Part shown: positions 43,364 through 51,402 of the stretch, one piece after another
Layout of the letters: every line of letters begins with the position of its first letter
How positions within the stretch are numbered: position 1 is the first letter of the stretch
Source of the DNA: Thermoplasmata archaeon
GTDB lineage: Archaea > Thermoplasmatota > Thermoplasmata > Thermoplasmatales > GCA-001856825
Length of the DNA: 64,000 nt
Reading direction: 5' to 3'
NCBI GenBank assembly: GCA_021817415.1
Contig: JAKAUZ010000080.1
Location: forward strand, 1 to 64,000
Notes under the pieces: generated by a model
Seen by the model: the letters and a program-made list of their open reading frames with translations, nothing else
Database searches by the model: none
What the model was told of the DNA's origin: nothing
Made by a program: the position numbers and the translations under genes

Positions 43364-43866
43364 AGCAACTCCTCCATAGCCTTTTTTACGGATACTACGG
43401 ATCCTTCTGCGATACTTTCCAAATGCTTACCTTTCAATCTGTCTTCGTCAGGCAAAAAGTCCTTGTCAACCGGAACCTCTATTCCTGAATCTAGGAGCCC
43501 TTTAACGCTTGCCATTAACTTTGATCCCTTGACAACCCTCTGCCTTCCAAGATCAACGTGCAGCCTTATAATCCCCCCCTTCTTTGCCCTGAGTCCGGCA
43601 AGGTAACCTGCCAGGTAGGCAGAGGGTGTATTGGATGTCGGTGCCTTCCACCCGAATTTCTTCAGCTCTATAGTTGAACCGTGAGCCAGTACTCTATCGC
43701 CTGATGGTCTGTATTCAACCACATCCACCCTTATGTTGCTGAGTGATTTCCTAATTACTGCTCTTGGAACTCCAGTCTTTATGAGAGCAAGTCTTTTCCT
43801 GTAATCTGTGATATTCAACCTTCTTCTCTTAAGTCGCATAATGTATCTTGAATGCATTTTAATCAC
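43360..43866 (-). CDS. rpl18: Ribosomal protein L18 (uL18)
   Basis: 168 residues. Binds 5S rRNA. Markers: [38 protein letters not shown] and [20 protein letters not shown]. Archaeal-length C-terminus with [20 protein letters not shown]. Starts 8 bp inside rpl19e; ends in an ATGA overlap with rps5. Confidence 0.96.
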   Translation of the reverse strand: MIKMHSRYIMRLKRRRLNITDYRKRLALIKTGVPRAVIRKSLSNIRVDVVEYRPSGDRVLAHGSTIELKKFGWKAPTSNTPSAYLAGYLAGLRAKKGGIIRLHVDLGRQRVVKGSKLMASVKGLLDSGIEVPVDKDFLPDEDRLKGKHLESIAEGSVVSVKKAMEELL

Positions 43867-44317
43867 CCTTCTTGATTCCAGATTCCTTTATGTGCGCAAG
43901 TAATGCCGACTTATTGTGAAAAATCCCACCTTTAATCTGCGAGTAGTATTTCCTGTATGCATTCTTGGGCAATTTTCCACTGTCCCGCAACTCTCTAAGC
44001 GCTTTCCTCATAGACCTTACATTCTTTACCCATCTGTCCTTTCTGGGTTCCCTCGCATTTCTGGTACCTTTCCTCGAGCCTTGTCCCTTTCTCCTACCCT
44101 TATCCCTCTGTGCTTTTGCAGCCCTGAATCTGCTCCTAGAATTAGATTTAGCATACTTCCTCTGAATGACATTTCTTTTCATCAATTTCCTTACATCTTC
44201 CCTAGTGACTGCTTCTGCAATCTGTTCAGTACTTTTAGGGTCCATCCACACTCTACTGTATCCAGCTTTTAGCATTTTTGATGCCATTCTCTTCTGTGGC
44301 GCAAGCGTAACCATCAT
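43859..44317 (-). CDS. rpl19e: Ribosomal protein L19e (eL19)
   Basis: 152 residues, archaeal/eukaryotic-only protein. N-terminal APQKRMASKMLKAGYSRVWM and DPKSTEQIAEAVTREDVRKL, then the arginine/lysine-rich middle (AKAQRDKGRRKGQGSRKGTR) and RKALRELRDSGKLPKNAYRK. ATGA overlap with rpl32e. Confidence 0.96.
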   Translation of the reverse strand: MMVTLAPQKRMASKMLKAGYSRVWMDPKSTEQIAEAVTREDVRKLMKRNVIQRKYAKSNSRSRFRAAKAQRDKGRRKGQGSRKGTRNAREPRKDRWVKNVRSMRKALRELRDSGKLPKNAYRKYYSQIKGGIFHNKSALLAHIKESGIKKGD

Positions 44318-44718
44318 TTCACCTCGTTCAGTATCTTAATTCCCATTGTCTTCGCAGTTTCCTGAATTACTGTCCTTTTCTTCATTCCAACCTTCGACGA
44401 AATTCTTATTGCTTCCTTGGATGGGTCTATGCTTTGCAAAGATCTGAGATTGGTAATATACACTTCCTTGAAACCGGAAGGATGAAGGTACCTGACGGCC
44501 TTGGGTCCTCTGTATCCTGAATCCACGTTGGGAGGTCTGTGTCCCCGATGTTCTCTCAACTTTGAATGCTTGCCTCTGGCCTTTCTCCATGCATCTCCTA
44601 GTTTCTTGTAACGGAACCATTCCTGTCTATGAAATTTCGGTCTTTTCCTGCTTTGTTCCTTCCTGGACTCCAGCAGACTTTTTTCCTTAGGTCCAAGATT
44701 AGCTTTCAATGACATCAC
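44314..44718 (-). CDS. rpl32e: Ribosomal protein L32e (eL32)
   Basis: 134 residues. Archaeal/eukaryotic protein, recognised by FHRQEWFRYKKLGDAWRKAR, KHSKLREHRGHRPPNVDSGY and RGPKAVRYLHPSGFKEVYIT. Basic N-terminus, as usual. Overlaps rpl6 by 20 bp. Confidence 0.96.
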   Translation of the reverse strand: MMSLKANLGPKEKSLLESRKEQSRKRPKFHRQEWFRYKKLGDAWRKARGKHSKLREHRGHRPPNVDSGYRGPKAVRYLHPSGFKEVYITNLRSLQSIDPSKEAIRISSKVGMKKRTVIQETAKTMGIKILNEVK

Positions 44719-45232
44719 CTTTTTTCACTATGTATATACCATCCTGAAATACCCTTGGATCGAATCCCTTTATTTTGCTCAGTTTCTCTATTCGAGCCGC
44801 CGCATTGCCCAAAGTTTCAAGATCATTACCTTCCAGCGTCACCAGGTCTCCTTTAACGTTCACCTTGACTTCTGGGTTGACAAGCAATTTCCTTGCACTT
44901 TTCTCCCCGAGGAAATTGTCTAGAGTTATTTCGTTGCCTTTTGCAGTAACTTTCACTGGAAAATGTGCGTAAACTATTTTCATCGTATATATGAATCCCT
45001 TCGAAACGCCAATAAAGAGGCTATTAATGATGCTCTTCCAGGTTCCGACCACCGCAACATCGCTCTTCTTGTTTCTGGTTGTGTAGATCTTGATTTTATT
45101 GTCTTCCATTTCGACTCTTGTATACTCATAAATGAATTTCTTTGTGACAGTTCCCCGTGGGCCTTTCACTGTCAGGGAGCCCGCTTGCAGTGTTACATTT
45201 ATTCCTTTCGGTATCTCTATTATTTCTTCCAT
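44699..45232 (-). CDS. rpl6: Ribosomal protein L6 (uL6)
   Basis: 177 residues. Two-domain large-subunit protein near the factor-binding site. IEIPKGINVTLQAGSLTVKG opens domain 1; domain 2 has the signature LDNFLGEKSARKLLVNPEVK and IKGFDPRVFQDGIYIVKKG. Gap of 10 bp to rps8. Confidence 0.96.
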   Translation of the reverse strand: MEEIIEIPKGINVTLQAGSLTVKGPRGTVTKKFIYEYTRVEMEDNKIKIYTTRNKKSDVAVVGTWKSIINSLFIGVSKGFIYTMKIVYAHFPVKVTAKGNEITLDNFLGEKSARKLLVNPEVKVNVKGDLVTLEGNDLETLGNAAARIEKLSKIKGFDPRVFQDGIYIVKKGDVIES

Positions 45233-45242
45233 TCATATCCCC

Positions 45243-45626
45243 TCAGTAAATAAAGGCAAGTGCCCTCCCACCTGTTCCTTTCTTCTTCGCCTCAGAGTTA
45301 CTCATCACTCCACCCGTCGTCGAAATGACAATCAGACCTATATCTTGAGCCGGCAGATATCTGGATTCCCATTTTTCCATGTCGTTTCTCCTTACCGAGA
45401 ACCTGGGTTTAATAACTCCGCAGTTGTTAATTGTTTTTGCAACCTTAATCCTGAAAATTCCACCTTTTCCGTTTTCAACGTATTCAAACTGATCTATATA
45501 CCCATACTTCTGGAACACTCTAAGCACTCTTCCTACCAGATTGGAGGCCCTGACATCCACTTCTTCCCTTCCAAGCTTCGAAGCATTCCTTATCGAAATT
45601 AGCGCCTCATTTAATGTATCTCCCAT
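45243..45626 (-). CDS. rps8: Ribosomal protein S8 (uS8)
   Basis: 127 residues. Binds 16S rRNA helix 21. DTLNEALISIRNASKLGREE at the N-terminus, and the RNA-binding C-terminus LIVISTTGGVMSNSEAKKKG with GTGGRALAFIY. The ATG lies 10 bp after the rps14 stop, preceded by AGGTGA. Confidence 0.96.
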   Translation of the reverse strand: MGDTLNEALISIRNASKLGREEVDVRASNLVGRVLRVFQKYGYIDQFEYVENGKGGIFRIKVAKTINNCGVIKPRFSVRRNDMEKWESRYLPAQDIGLIVISTTGGVMSNSEAKKKGTGGRALAFIY

Positions 45627-45636
45627 TTAGTTCACC

Positions 45637-45798
45637 TCAGGAATATTTCTTGAATCCAAGTTCTGGGGCAATCTCTCTGAAACATTGCCTGCACAACCGG
45701 AGTCCGTATCTTCTGACTAAACCCCTCTTCCTTCCACATCTCTCGCACCCTTGACTCCTTCCGTACTTTTTCTTTGGTCTGAGCTTTGGTTGAGCCAT
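45637..45798 (-). CDS. rps14: Ribosomal protein S14, zinc form (uS14)
   Basis: 53 residues. Reads [20 protein letters not shown] at the N-terminus, then [20 protein letters not shown] and [13 protein letters not shown]. The four cysteines in two CxxC pairs bind zinc. The ATG directly follows the rpl5 TAA. Position between rpl5 and rps8 is the canonical spc order. Confidence 0.94.
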   Translation of the reverse strand: MAQPKLRPKKKYGRSQGCERCGRKRGLVRRYGLRLCRQCFREIAPELGFKKYS

Positions 45799-46314
45799 TT
45801 AATCCACTCCCAGAATTTCCAAATTGTAGTTTTTCTTCATATATTCCATCATCTCTTCCCTCTTTATCCTAATTTTTTCAGGAATCTTTGTCGGCCTTAA
45901 TCTCCTTTTTGACACTCTATACCCGCCCTTTCTCCTGAAAGTGATTACTACGTCCATACCGAAAATACCTATCTCTGGATTGTATTTCATTCCCTTGAAG
46001 TCGGTATAATCAGATATTCCGAAGCTGTAGGTTCCCTGGGTGGAGAATGAATAGGCGAAACCCTTGAAATTCTTTACCCAGAGAGCAGAGTCCAAGAATT
46101 TCTTGATATCTTCCTTTCTAAGAGTTACTTTTACTCCTATTGGCTGGTCCAGCCTTATGCCGAATTCTCTGTTTATTTTTTTCACCTTTGTTATGGTTGG
46201 ATTCCCTCCAGTGACAAGGGCCAGCACTTTCTTTGCCTTTTCCAGTTTTTCTCCCCCTTCTCCTACCCCAATATTAACAGTGACTTTGTCAATGATAATT
46301 TCCTCCATGGTCAT
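45799..46314 (-). CDS. rpl5: Ribosomal protein L5 (uL5)
   Basis: 171 residues from the ATG at 46314 (MTMEEIIIDKVTVNIGVGEG). Binds 5S rRNA and contacts P-site tRNA. GGNPTITKVKKINREFGIRL, YSFGISDYTDFKGMKYNPEI and DVVITFRRKGGYRVSKRRLR are diagnostic. The longer frame to 46332 would run into rps4e; the GGAGGTG before its stop serves as ribosome-binding site for this ATG. Confidence 0.95.
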   Translation of the reverse strand: MTMEEIIIDKVTVNIGVGEGGEKLEKAKKVLALVTGGNPTITKVKKINREFGIRLDQPIGVKVTLRKEDIKKFLDSALWVKNFKGFAYSFSTQGTYSFGISDYTDFKGMKYNPEIGIFGMDVVITFRRKGGYRVSKRRLRPTKIPEKIRIKREEMMEYMKKNYNLEILGVD

Positions 46315-46315
46315 C

Positions 46316-47020
46316 TCATGCACCTCCAGCAAGTCTCATTTCGCCGGAAGACTTCCCGAGGACAAATATGTTTGAAACAGTCGTCGTGAAGTTGTCTTTG
46401 CTCTCAACAGTGTTCTCTTGATAGCTTCTTGAAACATTGACCTCTTTTATTTGGGTTACGCTCCCGCGATGAGAACCACCAATGACATAGACCACGGTGT
46501 CCTTTGCAAGAGGATAGATCTCAATTATTTTCTGGCCAGGTACAGTTATCTTAAGTGTGTCCCCCCTCTTGATCTGTTTCTGATCGGTTGGAATTACCCT
46601 TCCGTCGTGGGTTGAAAGTTCAATCCTTCCCCCCTTTCCAATGAATTTGCCGGTAACTTTGACCAATTTCCATCCAGCATCATTTGGATTTACGTCACTT
46701 AACACAAGGGTTCCTGCCTTATCAAGCAGGACTCTCTTGAACAGGCCTGTTTCCTTTATTGAGAGCGTATCCATGAATCCCACTGCTCTCTTATAGTCCT
46801 TCACAATCTTGCCGTCAATTTCTACGAGCCCTCTTGTTATTACGTTTCTTGCCTCCTTCGACGTATCTGCCAGATGAAGCACGTCCCTCACTATCACCAT
46901 CAGAGGCACGCTTTCCTTGACTGGATGTGGTCCAGGCGATGATTTCACCGACCATATACTTCCCTTTCTTGCCTGTTTCCAGGTCGTCGGGGAAGCTAGT
47001 CTTTTAATGTGTTTACTCAT
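46316..47020 (-). CDS. rps4e: Ribosomal protein S4e (eS4)
   Basis: 234 residues, archaeal/eukaryotic-only small-subunit protein. HIKRLASPTTWKQARKGSIW at the N-terminus, the S4-like RNA-binding part EARNVITRGLVEIDGKIVKD, then central VGGIA-like strands and a KOW region AKDTVVYVIGGSHRGSVTQI. Overlaps rpl24 by 8 bp. Confidence 0.96.
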   Translation of the reverse strand: MSKHIKRLASPTTWKQARKGSIWSVKSSPGPHPVKESVPLMVIVRDVLHLADTSKEARNVITRGLVEIDGKIVKDYKRAVGFMDTLSIKETGLFKRVLLDKAGTLVLSDVNPNDAGWKLVKVTGKFIGKGGRIELSTHDGRVIPTDQKQIKRGDTLKITVPGQKIIEIYPLAKDTVVYVIGGSHRGSVTQIKEVNVSRSYQENTVESKDNFTTTVSNIFVLGKSSGEMRLAGGA

Positions 47021-47441
47021 TTTTTTCTTCCTCCTTTTCCTCTGCTGGCTCTTCTTCCTTTTCCTCAGGTACGGTCTCGCTCTTCTCTTCCTCTTCTGGC
47101 TCCTCTTCTATTGTCTTGTTTCTCAACGCAGCTAGTATGCTGAGCTTCTCTTTCCTCTTCTTGTCTTCCAGATTCAATTTCACTAGGATGAGTGACGTAG
47201 GATCGAGTTTTCTGGGTTTCATCTTTCCGTCTGCCTTTGCGATGTTAATGTTTTCTACCAATATCTTCTGGTGTTTCCTCAGAACTTTGACAACCTTCCC
47301 CTCTTTTCCTATGATATTCTGTTTTTCGTCCTTTTCGGCATCTCCCTTCACTATTTTTATTACATCTCCCTTCCTGACTGGAAATCTCTTGATTCCGTAT
47401 TTTTCATTCAGGTCTTTCGATAAATGTATGTTCAACTCCAT
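47013..47441 (-). CDS. rpl24: Ribosomal protein L24 (uL24) with long acidic tail
   Basis: 142 residues from the ATG at 47441 (MELNIHLSKDLNEKYGIKRF). KOW domain: VRKGDVIKIVKGDAEKDEKQ, IIGKEGKVVKVLRKHQKILV and NINIAKADGKMKPRKLDPTS. The last ~35 residues are an almost purely acidic tail of E, K and P (EEEPEEEEKSETVPEEKEEE), unusual for L24. The frame is open further upstream to 47549, but AGGTG before 47441 and family similarity fix the start. 10 bp from rpl14. Confidence 0.93.
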   Translation of the reverse strand: MELNIHLSKDLNEKYGIKRFPVRKGDVIKIVKGDAEKDEKQNIIGKEGKVVKVLRKHQKILVENINIAKADGKMKPRKLDPTSLILVKLNLEDKKRKEKLSILAALRNKTIEEEPEEEEKSETVPEEKEEEPAEEKEEEKNE

Positions 47442-47451
47442 CGTTAGCACC

Positions 47452-47850
47452 TCACACAATCGAGCTCGCAAGGGCTGCAACCCTCGGCCATCTCTCTGCC
47501 GCTTCCTTTGCAACGGGCCCCTTGATTTCAGTCCCTCTTGTTTCTCCATTATCTTGCACTAGAACTGCTGCATTGTCCTCAAATTCAACCATGATCCCAT
47601 CTGCTCTTCTGAAGGTTTTTCTCTGTCTAATCACTATTGCGTAGACAACTTTTCGTCTCATCTCTGGTGAGCCTTTCTTCACTGAAGCCATTATCATGTC
47701 GCCCACTGATGCTGCTGGCACTCTTCTCTTCGTATTGTGGTATGCCTTCACATTTATCAAAGCAATTATCTTGGCTCCGCTGTTGTCTGCGCATTCCAGA
47801 TTTGCTCCAAGTGGTAACCCCCTGATCTGATTTCCAGCTAATCCCTTCAT
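47452..47850 (-). CDS. rpl14: Ribosomal protein L14 (uL14)
   Basis: 132 residues. Large-subunit protein at the subunit interface. RGLPLGANLECADNSGAKII, RRVPAASVGDMIMASVKKGS and EFEDNAAVLVQDNGETRGTE, then IKGPVAKEAAERWPRVAALA, are textbook L14. ATGA overlap with rps17. Confidence 0.97.
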   Translation of the reverse strand: MKGLAGNQIRGLPLGANLECADNSGAKIIALINVKAYHNTKRRVPAASVGDMIMASVKKGSPEMRRKVVYAIVIRQRKTFRRADGIMVEFEDNAAVLVQDNGETRGTEIKGPVAKEAAERWPRVAALASSIV

Positions 47851-48173
47851 TCTGTTCCCTCCTTTTCAACAACAATGAAGGAAACAGACTTTGCTATTGG
47901 TCTCGAATAGGCTATCTTGACTGTGTCCCCCACTTTAACATGAATGCACCCTGGGAGGTGAGCGTGATATCTTTTCTTCCTCTTTTCATATCTTTCGTAT
48001 TTGGTTGTCTTCCTCATATATTCCCTTAAAACAGTGACTGTCCCCTTCATTGAGGTTGAGATCACTTCCCCTTCAATTACGGGTGATTTTACGGTGTTGT
48101 TTCCGTGAAATGGGCAGTTTGAGTCATTACATTCTTCTTTTGGTTCCCTGACATCTATTCCTATATTTCTCAT
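47847..48173 (-). CDS. rps17: Ribosomal protein S17 (uS17)
   Basis: 108 residues. Early 16S-binding protein. The archaeal N-terminal segment CNDSNCPFHGNN carries the conserved Cys-rich bit, then EGEVISTSMKGTVTVLREYM, RYEKRKKRYHAHLPGCIHVK and VGDTVKIAYSRPIAKSVSFI. ATGA overlaps on both sides (rnp1, rpl14). Confidence 0.96.
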   Translation of the reverse strand: MRNIGIDVREPKEECNDSNCPFHGNNTVKSPVIEGEVISTSMKGTVTVLREYMRKTTKYERYEKRKKRYHAHLPGCIHVKVGDTVKIAYSRPIAKSVSFIVVEKEGTE

Positions 48174-48424
48174 ATTTTCCCTCTCCTTCTCATTTTCCTG
48201 ATCTTTTCTTCCGGTCGCACTCTCAGTGAGTTGAAATCGAATTTCTTTCCTTGAATCTGTATAATTGTTTTTCTCTTTGGAATGACTTTATTTTTCTGGC
48301 AGGCTATGACGAGCGTGTTCTTCGTCTCGTCGATAATTTCCCCCTGGACCCCGATATGGGACGAGTCTGAAGCCTCGATAACTTCACCAATTTCACCAAT
48401 CACATCAGTGAGTAGTGGGTTCAT
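48170..48424 (-). CDS. rnp1: Ribonuclease P protein component 1 (Rpp29/Pop4)
   Basis: 84 residues. RNA-binding subunit of archaeal RNase P. The Sm-like barrel shows GEIGEVIEASDSSHIGVQGE, IIDETKNTLVIACQKNKVIP and FDFNSLRVRPEEKIRKMRRR. Placement between aIF1 and S17 is the standard archaeal position. ATGA overlaps on both sides. Confidence 0.94.
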   Translation of the reverse strand: MNPLLTDVIGEIGEVIEASDSSHIGVQGEIIDETKNTLVIACQKNKVIPKRKTIIQIQGKKFDFNSLRVRPEEKIRKMRRRGKI

Positions 48425-48711
48425 TTTGTGACCTCCACTTTGAAACCCATTTCTTCCAGCACTTTCTTGGCTCTGTCCCTCTGGTCACCCTGCAATTCTA
48501 TCTTGTCATCCTTTGCAGTTCCACCAGTTGCTGTTTTCTTCTTAAGCAACTTTGCCAATTCCTTCATGTCCTCTGCCTTTGTATCAAATCCAGAAACTAT
48601 CGTCACAAATTTTCCATATCTTCTTTTATCAATTGTTATGGTGATTACTTGCGTTTCTCTTGCTATCTCATCTAAGGGTGTAAGTTCTCGGATAAATTTG
48701 TCATCTCTCAT
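48421..48711 (-). CDS. Translation initiation factor aIF1 (SUI1)
   Basis: 96 residues. Ensures start-codon selection on the small subunit. The SUI1 core is present: ITIDKRRYGKFVTIVSGFDT, then LAKLLKKKTATGGTAKDDKI and ELQGDQRDRAKKVLEEMGFK. Located between rpl29 and rnp1 with 4-bp ATGA overlaps on both sides. Confidence 0.95.
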   Translation of the reverse strand: MRDDKFIRELTPLDEIARETQVITITIDKRRYGKFVTIVSGFDTKAEDMKELAKLLKKKTATGGTAKDDKIELQGDQRDRAKKVLEEMGFKVEVTK

Positions 48712-48908
48712 TTCTCTGACTCCCTTATGACTGTCTCAATCCTGGCAATCTGCCTCCTGAGTGATTCAATTTTACCAGGGCTAGGTGGCGCACCACCCAT
48801 CGCTGATATACCTCTTTCCCTCATCAGCTCTTCCTTTAGATCTGAGAATTTCTTATGCATTTCTTCTTTACTCATTTTTCTGATTGTCGAGGCTTTCATT
48901 TCCTCCAT
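48708..48908 (-). CDS. rpl29: Ribosomal protein L29 (uL29)
   Basis: 66 residues, all-helical hairpin at the exit tunnel. MEEMKASTIRKMSKEEMHKK then IESLRRQIARIETVIRE. The first ATG (48908) has GGTGA 6 nt upstream; an alternative is the ATG three codons later. Its 5' end overlaps rps3 by 41 bp, the largest overlap in the cluster. Confidence 0.93.
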   Translation of the reverse strand: MEEMKASTIRKMSKEEMHKKFSDLKEELMRERGISAMGGAPPSPGKIESLRRQIARIETVIRESEK

Positions 48909-49518
48909 TTAGGTTCACCCCCTCGATCTTTATGGCCCTGATGGTAACATCATCAGGAAGTTTTACATCATTTCTGAGAATCTTCACGGAGATTCCTATG
49001 ATTCCAGGTTTTGTCATAGCAACTGCATATCCACGGTCTATCAATTCTGATGGAAAACCGGATGAGATTACTTTACCGGTTGTATATTTTACAGTCCTGG
49101 ATCTCTCTCCTGTCAATTTGCCGCCCATCCTTATCTGCCCACCTCTTGCTCCAGAATCCATTATCCTTCTCAGTACACTGTGCCCTGCCCTCCTGAAATG
49201 CCATCCTTTTTCAATGGACCTAGCAAGTTTCTCTGCCATGATTTGGGCATTGAGGTTTGGGTCTCTTGCTGCTTCCACTTTTATCAGTGGGCTAGTCAAG
49301 CTGAATTTTTTCTCTAAAGTTTCCTCCATGCTCTTGATCTTGGAACCCCTTCTTCCGATCACTAACCCGGGTCTTTCAACCTTCAAAATGACAATTGTGT
49401 TTTGGGGAGTCCTTTGAATCTCCACACCACCAAATCCTGCATCGCCTATCTCATGGATCAGGTATTCTCGTATGAGCTGTCGCCTGATGTTCTCTTTAAG
49501 GAACTTTAATTCTTTCAT
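48868..49518 (-). CDS. rps3: Ribosomal protein S3 (uS3)
   Basis: 216 residues. KH domain at the mRNA entry: VERPGLVIGRRGSKIKSMEE contains the GxxG-type loop; the C-terminal half has MDSGARGGQIRMGGKLTGER and RTVKYTTGKVISSGFP. ATGA overlap with rpl22. Confidence 0.97.
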   Translation of the reverse strand: MKELKFLKENIRRQLIREYLIHEIGDAGFGGVEIQRTPQNTIVILKVERPGLVIGRRGSKIKSMEETLEKKFSLTSPLIKVEAARDPNLNAQIMAEKLARSIEKGWHFRRAGHSVLRRIMDSGARGGQIRMGGKLTGERSRTVKYTTGKVISSGFPSELIDRGYAVAMTKPGIIGISVKILRNDVKLPDDVTIRAIKIEGVNLNGGNESLDNQKNE

Positions 49519-49958
49519 TCAATCTCCTCCAGAATTATCTGAATGTGGACTCTTTCTCTGTAAAATTTGCCGCTTGAGCCGAACGCCTTGTAAACATAAA
49601 ATTTGATCGGTGGAGCCAACTGGGCAATTGCGCTCTTCACCACGAGCTTTTCTGTATCTAGCTGCTTGAATTCTGCATTGTTCTCTGCGTTGCTCAGCGT
49701 GTCTAGAACATATTTTGCAGCCTTTACAGGGAATCTTCCCGGCCCAGTACCTCTTTTATGGGAAACAGAGTCAGTGAATTTCCTATATGGGACAGCTGAT
49801 TTTTTCTTAATGACTCTGTCCAGGTAATCCTTAGCAGGGCCAAGTTTCATTCCCTTTATAGTTCTGACGATCTCAAGGGCGTCTCTCGGAGATATTGGAG
49901 CTTCTATTGACATCGCACGAGCAGTTTTCTTCTTGTCAGTTTCCATAACATACTTCAT
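49515..49958 (-). CDS. rpl22: Ribosomal protein L22 (uL22)
   Basis: 147 residues, archaeal form. Lines the exit tunnel. ARAMSIEAPISPRDALEIVR and TIKGMKLGPAKDYLDRVIKK at the N-terminus, SHKRGTGPGRFPVKAAKYVL in the middle and ERVHIQIILEEIE at the C-terminus. The first ATG is taken; an ATG four codons on is possible. Confidence 0.96.
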   Translation of the reverse strand: MKYVMETDKKKTARAMSIEAPISPRDALEIVRTIKGMKLGPAKDYLDRVIKKKSAVPYRKFTDSVSHKRGTGPGRFPVKAAKYVLDTLSNAENNAEFKQLDTEKLVVKSAIAQLAPPIKFYVYKAFGSSGKFYRERVHIQIILEEIE

Positions 49959-49967
49959 TGTTTCACC

Positions 49968-50423
49968 TCACTTCAGCGGGAGGAATTTTGATCCCCTCGT
50001 AGCTCCGACACCTGGACCTGAATGTTTTACATCTTTTCTGGTCTGTACAAATTCACCAATATAATGGCCTATCATCTCTTCTTTTATAGTAAATGTCGTG
50101 TACTGATGCCCGTCATAAACGGAAATTGTCTTGCCGACATACTGCGGAAGTATCACTAGGTCTCTCACCCTGGTCCTCACTGAATCTAGCTCGATTAGCC
50201 TGTCATGAAGCTTCTGTTGCTCGGAGTTGTATCCCCTCGAAAGGCTTCTCCTTGCCCTTGAAGGGAGAATCTTCAAGAGATCCTGATGATCCATCTCAAG
50301 AAGTTCTCCGAGAGATTTCCCCCTGTAAAGTAACTCCTTTCCCCTCTCGGTCAGTGCCCTGGACGTCTTCCTTTTAGTCCTTCTTATGGCCTTTTGTGAC
50401 TTCATTCTCTTATCTTCTGCCAT
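49968..50423 (-). CDS. rps19: Ribosomal protein S19 (uS19)
   Basis: 151 residues, archaeal length with an N-terminal extension (RRTKRKTSRALTERGKELLY and YRGKSLGELLEM). The conserved core is VRDLVILPQYVGKTISVYDG, IKEEMIGHYIGEFVQTRKDV and HSGPGVGATRGSKFLPLK. 9 bp from rpl22. Confidence 0.96.
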   Translation of the reverse strand: MAEDKRMKSQKAIRRTKRKTSRALTERGKELLYRGKSLGELLEMDHQDLLKILPSRARRSLSRGYNSEQQKLHDRLIELDSVRTRVRDLVILPQYVGKTISVYDGHQYTTFTIKEEMIGHYIGEFVQTRKDVKHSGPGVGATRGSKFLPLK

Positions 50424-50424
50424 T

Positions 50425-51123
50425 CTATTTCACCTTTCTCTTCGGGGACAATCTGCCCACTTTACGTCCAGGAGGCGCATTTCTACCAACGGTTGAAGGC
50501 CTTCCGACGTGTTGATGATTACCTCCGCCATGTGGATGGTTGACTGCATTCATAGCGACTCCTCTGACAGAAAAAGGCCTTTTCGCCCTGCTCGAATACG
50601 CGTGAATCTTTTTTCCTGCTTTCATGAATGGTTTGGTGCCTCTTCCTCCTCCACCTGCCACCCCTATCGTAGCTACGCAGGCTGGTTTGAATTCCTTCAA
50701 CTTGCCAGAGGGTAACTTCACTGTCACTTTGTCGCTATGTGATACAATAGTACAAAAACTTCCTGGCGTTCTTGCAAGATTCCCGCCTGACCCAGGCCTT
50801 ATTTCAATGTTATAAATTGAGGTACCGTCTGGAATTATACCTAGCGGAAGCGTATTTCCTTCAATTGCCTGTACGTCATCTCCCCCCATGACTTTCTGCC
50901 CAACAAACATTCCATTATGTGCTAGGAAAAGTTTTTCCTGTTCGTTGTCCATTCTGACAATTGCAACAGGGGTATAGTGTCCTGGGTCTTTAACCAGCCT
51001 AACTACCTTTCCTTCCCACCGCTTTTCTTCTGGATATTTTATATCCCCATAATGCCTGTGGCTTGGACTCTTGTAAACAAGTCCTCCCTTCCCTCTCCTT
51101 TGGGCTAAAATTCTCTTTCCCAT
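50425..51123 (-). CDS. rpl2: Ribosomal protein L2 (uL2)
   Basis: 232 residues. Helps form the peptidyl-transferase centre. Start MGKRILAQRRGKGGLVYKSP; IEIRPGSGGNLARTPGSFCT; and the peptidyl-transferase segment RGVAMNAVNHPHGGGNHQHV with the functional histidine, then GRPSTVGRNAPPGRKVGRLS. 1 bp from rps19. Confidence 0.97.
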   Translation of the reverse strand: MGKRILAQRRGKGGLVYKSPSHRHYGDIKYPEEKRWEGKVVRLVKDPGHYTPVAIVRMDNEQEKLFLAHNGMFVGQKVMGGDDVQAIEGNTLPLGIIPDGTSIYNIEIRPGSGGNLARTPGSFCTIVSHSDKVTVKLPSGKLKEFKPACVATIGVAGGGGRGTKPFMKAGKKIHAYSSRAKRPFSVRGVAMNAVNHPHGGGNHQHVGRPSTVGRNAPPGRKVGRLSPKRKVK

Positions 51124-51132
51124 CTTTTCACC

Positions 51133-51402
51133 TCAGAATATCCCCAATTTTGTGGCCAGCTCTTCGGCTGAATAGTCCTTGGAGATCTTTACAACTGCCT
51201 TCTTTCCTTCCTTATCTCTCAGGATATTCACCCCCGCCACTTTCATCCCAGATATACTTTCAACAGCTTCCTTCACTTCAGATCTGGTAGATTTTTCAGC
51301 TACAACAAACCATAGCTTATTCTCCCTCTCGATCTGCAACATTGATTTTTCTGTCACAAACGGTTTCAGTAGGATGTCGTACGGATTTGTCAAATCTGCC
51401 AC
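51133..51402 (-). CDS. rpl23: Ribosomal protein L23 (uL23)
   Basis: 89 residues. Docking site for SRP at the exit tunnel. LLKPFVTEKSMLQIERENKL, FVVAEKSTRSEVKEAVESIS and GMKVAGVNILRDKEGKKAVV, then the archaeal ending ELATKLGIF. Overlaps rpl4 by 13 bp. Confidence 0.95.
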   Translation of the reverse strand: MADLTNPYDILLKPFVTEKSMLQIERENKLWFVVAEKSTRSEVKEAVESISGMKVAGVNILRDKEGKKAVVKISKDYSAEELATKLGIF

